NCBI RefSeq assembly: GCF_002018875.1 | Contig: NZ_MVOL01000015.1 | Span: forward strand, 62,001 to 126,000 | Reading direction: 5' to 3' | Source: Pseudomonas sp. MF4836 | GTDB lineage: Bacteria; Pseudomonadota; Gammaproteobacteria; Pseudomonadales; Pseudomonadaceae | Length of the DNA stretch: 64,000 bases | In this document: positions 52,611 through 60,108 of the stretch, in pieces | Layout: every line of letters begins with the position of its first letter | Numbering within the stretch: the stretch's first letter is position 1 | Notes under the pieces: generated by a model | Told to the model about the DNA's origin: nothing | Seen by the model: the letters and a program-made list of their open reading frames with translations, nothing else | Database searches by the model: none | Position numbers and translations under genes: made by a program

Positions 52611-53636
52611 ATGAGGAACCTTCAGAGTGTATTAAGTTTTTTGTTGCTATTTGGATTGGTAGGGAATAGCCAGGCAGCGCCTGTTGTCAAATTTACCTGC
52701 AGCTTGTCAGGGAATTATCAAGAGCGTATGAGCGTTCCCGGCACTATAAATATACCCAATGAAGCGACGCAGGGGACCGTGCTCTGGCGCTCGCCCACAA
52801 TAAGGGGTGTGTTTTTATGTAAAAACACCCCTAATGGCCAATCGCATACGCTGGCGTACATACTCAATCCTAACAAAAACGTCGAGCCTCTCGGTCTCAA
52901 TCTTGACTTGGGTGTTACCTACAATGGGAAGGATTATACGTGTCAATCTTCTTGTAATATAGAATTGAAGGCCATCTTGCCCAGCTGTACCGAAAACTGT
53001 CCTAATGTGCTTGTTCCCTTCAATTACAGTTTGTTCATCGTCAAAAAAACGCCGCCCGGAGATAATCAGGACGACGTCGTTACAGGGGTGAATAGCCACA
53101 AAGTACTTCAGTTGAGCGGCATGGATGCAGGCACGGATGACCCTGCTAAAATGTGGGGGCTTACCCTTGCAGATCTTCATCTAATAAAATATATAAAGTG
53201 TCCGATCACGGTAGGGTTTTCTACCCAGAATATTGATTTTGGTACTATGTCATCCGGAAGCGCCGCCGTTGGTAATGTGGCCAGTACTCGTGAAGTGACT
53301 CTTTTTGCCAATAAAGATACTTCAGGATTGTGCCGTGGTGATAAAACGGTGTTTAGCATAAACGCCTTTATGAAGGCTGCTCCCTTAAGTGCCGTCAATG
53401 CTGGCGAGAATTTGCTGATTCCCTATGGGGCTGATAATAAGCCCTTCGACTCGGTGGGCATTCAGTTGCTCAGAAACAAGACCGTCATCCCCTTTAACCA
53501 AGAAGCCACGATGTTCGAAGCGAGCAGCGAGATCTCGCGCAGTCAAAAGCTCGACGTCAACTTGATCTGGCGCACTGATCGACCAGTAGCAGGGAGGTTC
53601 AGAGGCGGGATCATCATGGAGTTTTACCATCGGTAG
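52611..53636 (+). CDS. Orphan fimbrial adhesin-like protein
   Basis: 341 aa. Signal peptide (MRNLQSVLSFLLLFGLVGNSQAA), an N-terminal domain with several Cys pairs (VKFTCSLSG, GVFLCKN, YTCQSSCNIELKAILPSCTENCP) and a C-terminal pilin-like domain (about 205-341, KCPITVGFSTQNIDFGTMSSGSAAVGNVASTREVTLFANKDTSGLC ... RFRGGIIMEFYHR). No chaperone or usher gene is adjacent; the nearest are at 40-43.6 kb. Low GC unlike the neighbours suggests transfer. Fimbrial membership is inferred from layout, not from a recognised close relative. Confidence 0.65.
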   Translation: MRNLQSVLSFLLLFGLVGNSQAAPVVKFTCSLSGNYQERMSVPGTINIPNEATQGTVLWRSPTIRGVFLCKNTPNGQSHTLAYILNPNKNVEPLGLNLDLGVTYNGKDYTCQSSCNIELKAILPSCTENCPNVLVPFNYSLFIVKKTPPGDNQDDVVTGVNSHKVLQLSGMDAGTDDPAKMWGLTLADLHLIKYIKCPITVGFSTQNIDFGTMSSGSAAVGNVASTREVTLFANKDTSGLCRGDKTVFSINAFMKAAPLSAVNAGENLLIPYGADNKPFDSVGIQLLRNKTVIPFNQEATMFEASSEISRSQKLDVNLIWRTDRPVAGRFRGGIIMEFYHR

Positions 53637-54900
53637 GGTGGTTTTTACCCGGTCTCGGCGCTCTGTACGATAAGTGATGATGTTGCCCGGCATGTGTTTG
53701 GGGCAGTCAACTCGTCTGAACGCCCCGAACTCGGGTTTGCGTTTCATATCGCGTAACGGAACCGCAGGTTGCACTCGATGGTGATTAATGTGGTGGCGAA
53801 AGTGAGCTCTTTTTCATGAAGAATAAGAGCGTATTTCCCAGTACTCCCTAGCGGCCCTAAATATTTTGGCAGTTGCCAACCCTGAAGTGCCTGCCATCGC
53901 GGAGCTAATCCTAACCATTGTGGATGAATTTTTATTTGTTGTTCAATCGGTTATCGGTGAGTAACCAAGCTAGGACGTGCGACGTATTGGTCAGAAGGTG
54001 TCGTCATGTTTCGTGGCGGTGACGATCGTTCGAAGCATTGTCCGGTTTTTGTTTTTGCCAGTTTAAGACGATCCTTATGGAAGAAGCTGTTTTTAAGTTG
54101 TTTTAATAGGGCCCGTGGTAAGTTTTTGAGTTTTTTGAGGCCGATGGGTCAATTAAAAAACAGTAGCTTTATAGACTCTATGGGTCGGCAGGTGTTCATG
54201 TTTTTTCGGGGTGTCGGGTTCGCCACGCTATTCAAGCTACGGGTCTTGTGGGTTGGGCTTATGTTGTTTGATGTTGAAAATTAAATCATAGGGGGTATAG
54301 GCCTTTTAAGTCTTTGCGGTGACTTCTGGGACTACTCAGGCTGCATGGCTCTCTTTTATATAGTAAACGGAGGATGGCATATTTCTCGTTGTCATCAGTA
54401 AAGCGCCTGGTATATGAAAAGTTGAAGCTGGTGTTTGGTCAGGATGGAAAACGTTCGGCTCTGTGGAAGGTGTAACGATTTAGGTATTTTATTGATTTTT
54501 TCAAACAAGAAGATTTGATCTGGATGGCCGTAAGTTCATGGTGGGTTCGGGCGTTGTTATGCCGTCTGTCCGTAACATTTTTCGTCGAGGTTGATAAAAA
54601 CTAATGGTTCGGGAAAGAGATTTTTAAGTCTGCGGTACAACGTTTTTTGTGAACTAAAGCTGCTTTGGTTTATGCGGTTCTAGTGGGCCTTTTATTTAAC
54701 TTTTTGTGTTTGTTCAGTTGAATCTTGAACGTGTTGGGATCTGGTCATGTCGAGCGTTCAGCGCCGTCGGACATCCCGCTGCGGTCGGCTTATCGCGCGC
54801 ATCAAGCTGGGTTGGTTAGGTCCTGCCTGTAAAGCAACGGATGGCTCAGATCAGTCGGCAGGTCATTACCAAATTGCGATAAACAGTGGGGAGAGGACGA
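53637..54900. other. AT-rich intergenic region upstream of the TPS locus
   Basis: 1,264 bp with GC well below the flanks, especially 53.85-54.75 kb (runs of TTTTT and AT-rich codon-poor sequence). A 92-codon frame at 54006-54284 has no convincing ribosome binding site or family. It may hold an extended promoter region for tpsB and be a target of MvaT/H-NS-type silencing; no specific site can be named. Confidence 0.5.
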
Positions 54901-56649
54901 GTGGAAGCGTTCGGTTGCAAGACTGAGGCTGGCAGGGACAAGCCATTTACTGGCCAATGGGGCGGGCGTGTCGAAGGGCCCAGGCAATGCTGGTCCCGAG
55001 GCTGTTTGGGTCTGCTGCTGGTGTTGCCGTGGGCCGCATCGGGGGCGGTGTATGTACCCAACGCGGGGCAAGTGATGCGTGATATCGAAGCGACGCAGCC
55101 TTCGTTGCCACAAACCACGGAACCTGAGTTGGACCTGCCAACGGTCGATCAACCGAGCGCGACGGCCCCAGATACCTCCGGGTTTCGTTTGCAGGTCAAC
55201 GATTTTGTCATTGTCGGTAACCAGCAGTTCAGCAGCGAGGTGCTGCAACCCCTGCTGGCGGACTTGAAAGGGCAGGAGCTGGACCTGAACCAGTTGCGTG
55301 CGGCTGCCGAGCGTTTAACCCTCTATTACCAGGGGCAGGGGTACATGCTGGCCCGGGCCTTCCTGCCGGCCCAGGAGATCGAAGACGGTGTCGTACGCAT
55401 CGAGGTCCTGGAGGGCCGTTACGGCCGTATCGAACTGCACAACCAGTCCCGAGCGCTGGACTCGGTGATTCGCGGTCCATTGTCGTCGCTCAAAAGCGAT
55501 GCCGCGGTCTACAGCGACGATCTTGAGCGCAGCCTGCTGCTGCTGAGTGACCTTCCCGGCGTGCGGGTCAAAGGCACCTTGAGCACCGGTGCGCACCGCG
55601 GAACCACCGACCTGCTGATCGATGCCCAGCCCGGCCCATGGGCCAGCGGTACCCTGGAGGCGGATAACTACGGCGGTTTCTACACGGGCGAGTATCGACT
55701 CGGGGCCAGCTTCAACCTCAACAACCCCTTGCGCCTGGGTGACCAGCTCAACCTGCGAGTGCTCGGCAGTGACGAGGATCAGCGCTACTACCGCGCCGCC
55801 TACAAACTTCCGGTAGGTCCCTGGTCGACGGGCCTGGGCATGGCTTACTCACACATGAGCTATCAGTTGAGCAAGGACTTCGAGGTGCTGGAGGCCCATG
55901 GTCAAGCCAGTATCGGCAGCCTCTTTGTCACTCAGCCCCTGGTCCGCAGTCGTTCCTTCGACCTCAGTGCGCAGTTGCAGTACGAAGACAAGCGGCTGCG
56001 GGACGACATCGACCTGTTTGAGGCCAGCAGCAGCAAGCATGTCGAACTCTGGAGCCTAAGCCTCAATGGCAACCATCAGGACGGATGGCTTGGGGGCGGG
56101 CAGAACATTTTTTACCTCACTTATGGCAGTGGCCGTTTGAGCCTCGACGGACCACAAGACCAGTGGCGTGATCGCCTCACTGCTGGTACGGCCGGCGGTT
56201 TCCAGAAGATCAATCTCAACACCGCGCGGATGCAGTACCTGAGCCCGCGCTTTCAGCTCTATACCCAGCTCAATGCGCAGTGGGCGTCGTCCAACCTGGA
56301 CAGCTCGGAAAAATTCGGCATTGGCGGTCCATTCGATGTGCGCGCCTATCCCCAAGGAACTGGCAGCGGTGACCAGGGCTGGCAGGCGAGCCTGGAGCTG
56401 CGTTACGCCCTGGCCCCCCGCTGGCAGCTCAAGGCGTTTGTCGACTACGGCGCGGTGGAGGTCAACAAACACCCCTGGACCCGTGAAGACAACCGTCGCC
56501 AGCTCTCGGGCGCGGGCCTGGGCGCCAGTTGGATCGGGCCCTCGCAGCAGATCAGCGTGACCAGCTCCTGGACGCTGGATAACAACAGTGAAGGCAGTGG
56601 CCCCGAGCGTACGCCTCGGATCTGGGCCGTCGCGACTCAGTATTTCTGA
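54901..56649 (+). CDS. TpsB/FhaC-family outer-membrane transporter
   Basis: 582 aa from GTG 54901 (preceded by GGGGAGAGGACGA; GTG 54886 is an alternative). Signal-like segment (CLGLLLVLPWAASGA), POTRA domain about 96-170 (FRLQVNDFVIVGNQQFSSEVLQPLLADLKGQELDLNQLRAAAERLTLYYQGQGYMLARAFLPAQEI), then a 16-strand barrel with the L6 tip motif VRAY at 480-483 (canonical VRGY) and a terminal Phe. It secretes TpsA partners across the outer membrane without ATP. Two tpsA genes follow, and no second tpsB is present, so both probably use it. Confidence 0.92.
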   Translation: MEAFGCKTEAGRDKPFTGQWGGRVEGPRQCWSRGCLGLLLVLPWAASGAVYVPNAGQVMRDIEATQPSLPQTTEPELDLPTVDQPSATAPDTSGFRLQVNDFVIVGNQQFSSEVLQPLLADLKGQELDLNQLRAAAERLTLYYQGQGYMLARAFLPAQEIEDGVVRIEVLEGRYGRIELHNQSRALDSVIRGPLSSLKSDAAVYSDDLERSLLLLSDLPGVRVKGTLSTGAHRGTTDLLIDAQPGPWASGTLEADNYGGFYTGEYRLGASFNLNNPLRLGDQLNLRVLGSDEDQRYYRAAYKLPVGPWSTGLGMAYSHMSYQLSKDFEVLEAHGQASIGSLFVTQPLVRSRSFDLSAQLQYEDKRLRDDIDLFEASSSKHVELWSLSLNGNHQDGWLGGGQNIFYLTYGSGRLSLDGPQDQWRDRLTAGTAGGFQKINLNTARMQYLSPRFQLYTQLNAQWASSNLDSSEKFGIGGPFDVRAYPQGTGSGDQGWQASLELRYALAPRWQLKAFVDYGAVEVNKHPWTREDNRRQLSGAGLGASWIGPSQQISVTSSWTLDNNSEGSGPERTPRIWAVATQYF

Positions 56650-56724
56650 AGCCCTGTGTGCGCTTTGGAGGCGGTGCCGTCTTGCAGGACTGCAGGACGT
56701 TAATTGGAAAAGACAGGAGTTAAC

Positions 56725-59700
56725 GTGAATAGAGTGTATGCATTGGTGTGGAATCAGGCCCTGGGCTGCTGGAACGTGACCCCCGAAGGCGCACGTCGCC
56801 GTCGGCGGGCAGGCAGTGGCAAAGGCCTGCTCGTGGCGGTGGCCAGTGTTCTGACAATCGGCGGGCTGCCATCAGCGTTCGCTTTGCCGAGCGGAGAGAC
56901 GGTGGTATCTGGAACCGCGAATATTCTGACGTACGACAATCAGCAGCAGATGTCTATCAATCAGCACTCTGACAAGCTGATCCTCAACTGGAACGATTTT
57001 AATGTGGGCGGCGGCCAGACGCTGACCTTCAACCAGCCGAAGTCGACCTCCATCGCGTTGAATCGGGTCATAGGCGCTAACGGCAGTAATATCCAGGGCC
57101 GGATCAACGCCAACGGCCAGGTGTTCCTGATCAACCCTAACGGTGTGATGTTCAGCAACAATGCTCAGGTCAATGTCGGTGGCCTGGTGGCCTCGACCCA
57201 GGACATGAAAAACGCCGATTTCATGGCTGGCAACTACACGTTTGCAGGCACTTCGACGGGCAGGATGATCAACGATGGATCCATCACCGCGGCTGATGGC
57301 GGGAGTGTGGCCCTGATCGGCAGAGTCGTTAACAACCAAGGCACCATCAAGGCGAAAAATGGGCGCATAGCCTTGGGTGCGGGCGACGGATTCACCGTCA
57401 GCTTCGACAGCAACAACCTGTTGGACCTGAAAGTCGATGCCGCTGCGATCAATGCGCTGGCGAGCAATGGCGGGCTGCTCAAGGCCGATGGCGGGCAAGT
57501 ACTGATGACCGCCAAAAGTGCTGGCGCGATGCTCAATACCGTGGTCAACAACACGGGCGCCATCGAGGCCCTGACCTTGTCGAAGAAGGCCGGAAAAATC
57601 ACCCTGGACGGTGGCGACGTAGGTGTGGTGGTGGTCGGCGGCTCATTGAACGCCAGCGCCCTGACAGAGATAGGCGACGGTGGCGTGGTCGAAACCAAGG
57701 GCGCCGTCACCCAGGTGCAACTGGCCGCTCGGGTCAATACCCACGCGGGCAATGGCAAGACCGGAACCTGGAAAATCAGCTCCTCCGAAGTCAAGGTCAA
57801 TCCAGTCTCCGCTCCACGTAACAACACCGTTTATGGCGATACCCTGGCGCATAACTTGGCCACCACCAATATCGAGTTGAGCAGCCGGGGAGACGTTACG
57901 GTGGACGGCGCAGTTTCCTGGGCCAGCGGCAATCATTTGAGCATTGCGGCCGATAAGAATATCCAGATCAACAACAGTCTCAAGGGCAGCGGCGGCGCAA
58001 CCCGTATCGAGCTCAATGCCGGACAAGACATCGCGCTCAACAGCACGCTGGAACTCTCCGGGACCAACAGCAGCCTCGGCCTGGATTACGGCGGCGCCTA
58101 TATCCAGGGCAAAGGTGGCAAGGTCACGCTGTCCGGCAGCGGCGCGGCGTTCGACTCGCAGGGTCAGCTGTACAGTGTGATTCAGAACGCCACTCAGTTG
58201 CAGGGGATCGGTAGCAGCCTTGGTGGCCGGTATGTACTGGGCAACGACATCAAAGGCAGTGGCAGCATCAAGACCATTGGTGGCAGCGCTGAGTTCAGCG
58301 GAACGTTCGATGGCCTGGGCAACACCATCAGCGGTTTCACTGTCAATACCGATGGCCCTTACGGTGGTCTGTTCGCCCGATCGTCCGGCAGCATCAGCAA
58401 CCTCAATCTGGCGGGGATGACCATCTACGGCACGACCTCCAATGCCGGCTTCAGCTATGTCGGCGGACTGGTGGGCATGAACCACGGGATGATCAGCAAC
58501 GTCAATGCCACTAATCAGCGGGTCTACGCCAACAGCAATAATTACAACAATTTGGGTGGGCTGGTGGGCGTCAACTCCGGCGGCTCCATCGATCGTTCAT
58601 CGGTGGCTGGTATTGTCAGCGGTAATGGCTTGACTCTCGCCGTCGGTGGCTTGGTGGGGGAAAACAGCAACAGTCCCAATCCGTTCGGCAGGGGCAGAAT
58701 CTCCAATAGCCACACCAACGTACAGGTTCTTGGGACCATGCAGATCAGTCCCATTGGCGGTATGGGGGGGCTGGTAGGTCTCAACAAGAACGGTCTGATT
58801 ACCGACTCGTCAAGTGCTGGAACGGTCGGGACCGGTTTCACCACTTACAAGAAAGACCCGAACTTCGGCGGGTTGGTGGGGTACAACCAGGGTGGCGAAA
58901 TTAGGAAGTCTCACTCCTCGGTCAACGTAGTGGGTTATGTCGCCAGTGTTATTGGTGGCCTGGTGGGCCTCAATGAGGGCTACATCACGGAGTCCAGCGC
59001 CTCGGGTACGGTCAGCGGCTTTGGAAGTATGGCTGCAGGTGGCCTGGTGGGCATAAACAGCTACGGCACTCTGGTCAACGTCAAGGCCTCCGGCAAGGTG
59101 GTTGATTCCTCCGGCGCCAATGTCGGTGGCCTGGTAGGCAAGAGCATTCGCGGCGCGATCCAATTCGCTGAAGCCACCGGTGCGGTTGTGGGCGGTAACA
59201 GCGCCAATATCGGTGGGCTCATCGGGCACAACATTTGGGGCACAACCTCGGAGGCTGCGGCTTGGGGCAAGGTAGATGGCGGAGCTCTAAGCAGTGTGGG
59301 TGGGCTGGTGGGTTACAACGAGGGCGACCTGTTATCGGTTGAAGCCCACGGTAAGGTCAATGCTGGTAACAGTAGCGCTGTTGGCGGTTTGGCGGGCACC
59401 AATAGCAACAAATCCTCGACCATTTTTTCTGCATCGGCCCACGGTGATGTTGCTGGCGGTAACCAGAGTTCTGTAGGCGGCCTGGTCGGGCAGAACAATG
59501 CGTGGATCAGCAACTCCTTGGCCACGGGCCAAGTGAGTGGCGGCAGTTATGCGCGCATGGGGGGCTTGGCTGGCTTGAATTTGGGCTCTGTTCGGGAGTC
59601 CGTAGCCTACGGCAAGATCAACGTCGTTCCGCGCAACTACCAGGCCTACGGCGGCCTGGTTGGCGTCAACTACGGCAGCCTGGTCCATAACACCGCATTG

Positions 59701-59757
59701 GGCTTGGCGGCCTCGGTGCCACCGGTTGGTATCAACCAGGGTGACATTCTTGAGTGA
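56725..59757 (+). CDS. TpsA exoprotein 1, FHA-type N-terminus and GLUG repeats
   Basis: 1010 aa from GTG 56725 (after AGGAGTTAAC; the same residue as the ATG of the paralogue). Extended signal region MNRVYALVWNQALGCWNV...ARRRRR, hydrophobic core, cleavage after AFA before LPSGETVV; two-partner secretion domain about 50-310 with NPNG at 137-140; a beta-helical middle to about 546; then about 15 GLUG-like units (GGLVGxN...I) from residue 547 to the end. No protease, toxin or anchoring C-terminus was seen, so it is likely a surface-exposed or released adhesin-like beta-helix. The N-terminal part is nearly the same as in the next gene. Confidence 0.92.
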   Translation: MNRVYALVWNQALGCWNVTPEGARRRRRAGSGKGLLVAVASVLTIGGLPSAFALPSGETVVSGTANILTYDNQQQMSINQHSDKLILNWNDFNVGGGQTLTFNQPKSTSIALNRVIGANGSNIQGRINANGQVFLINPNGVMFSNNAQVNVGGLVASTQDMKNADFMAGNYTFAGTSTGRMINDGSITAADGGSVALIGRVVNNQGTIKAKNGRIALGAGDGFTVSFDSNNLLDLKVDAAAINALASNGGLLKADGGQVLMTAKSAGAMLNTVVNNTGAIEALTLSKKAGKITLDGGDVGVVVVGGSLNASALTEIGDGGVVETKGAVTQVQLAARVNTHAGNGKTGTWKISSSEVKVNPVSAPRNNTVYGDTLAHNLATTNIELSSRGDVTVDGAVSWASGNHLSIAADKNIQINNSLKGSGGATRIELNAGQDIALNSTLELSGTNSSLGLDYGGAYIQGKGGKVTLSGSGAAFDSQGQLYSVIQNATQLQGIGSSLGGRYVLGNDIKGSGSIKTIGGSAEFSGTFDGLGNTISGFTVNTDGPYGGLFARSSGSISNLNLAGMTIYGTTSNAGFSYVGGLVGMNHGMISNVNATNQRVYANSNNYNNLGGLVGVNSGGSIDRSSVAGIVSGNGLTLAVGGLVGENSNSPNPFGRGRISNSHTNVQVLGTMQISPIGGMGGLVGLNKNGLITDSSSAGTVGTGFTTYKKDPNFGGLVGYNQGGEIRKSHSSVNVVGYVASVIGGLVGLNEGYITESSASGTVSGFGSMAAGGLVGINSYGTLVNVKASGKVVDSSGANVGGLVGKSIRGAIQFAEATGAVVGGNSANIGGLIGHNIWGTTSEAAAWGKVDGGALSSVGGLVGYNEGDLLSVEAHGKVNAGNSSAVGGLAGTNSNKSSTIFSASAHGDVAGGNQSSVGGLVGQNNAWISNSLATGQVSGGSYARMGGLAGLNLGSVRESVAYGKINVVPRNYQAYGGLVGVNYGSLVHNTALGLAASVPPVGINQGDILE

Positions 59758-60108
59758 TGGCTAGCTCCCGTTAAAGCAGGGCAATTGCAGCCCCTTGGTA
59801 CGCCTGGCAGGTGCTGGGCGTATCGAGTGACGGTTGCTAGCGGATGCTTTTTATCTCGTGCCTTGTTTCTCCTCTTCCCTGATGGCCGCAAGCAACTGGC
59901 TATTGCGCTGCCACCCGATGCGTTGGCGCAGAACGCGTGCCATCTCACAGAGGACAGCGCAGTTCACTTTTACTTTTGTGTACTCACTGAGGGGTGTGCA
60001 GTCGGGGCTGTGTTTTGCCTGCTGCGTGCGCCTGTACAGCTTTTTTGAAAGCCTCCGGGCCTCAGAGGGAGTGCCGCTCAGGGCGTTTTATTAATCAAAG
60101 GAGTGGTT
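59758..60108. other. Spacer between the two tpsA genes
   Basis: 351 bp without a supported gene. A weak stem (GCTG...CAGC) followed by six T lies at about 60019-60047, and it may contain a second promoter. It ends in CAAAGGAGTGGTT, the ribosome binding site of tpsA2. Confidence 0.45.

Noticed and set aside
54006..54284. 92-codon frame in the AT-rich block
   Set aside because: No convincing start signal or similarity; composition is that of the surrounding non-coding DNA.
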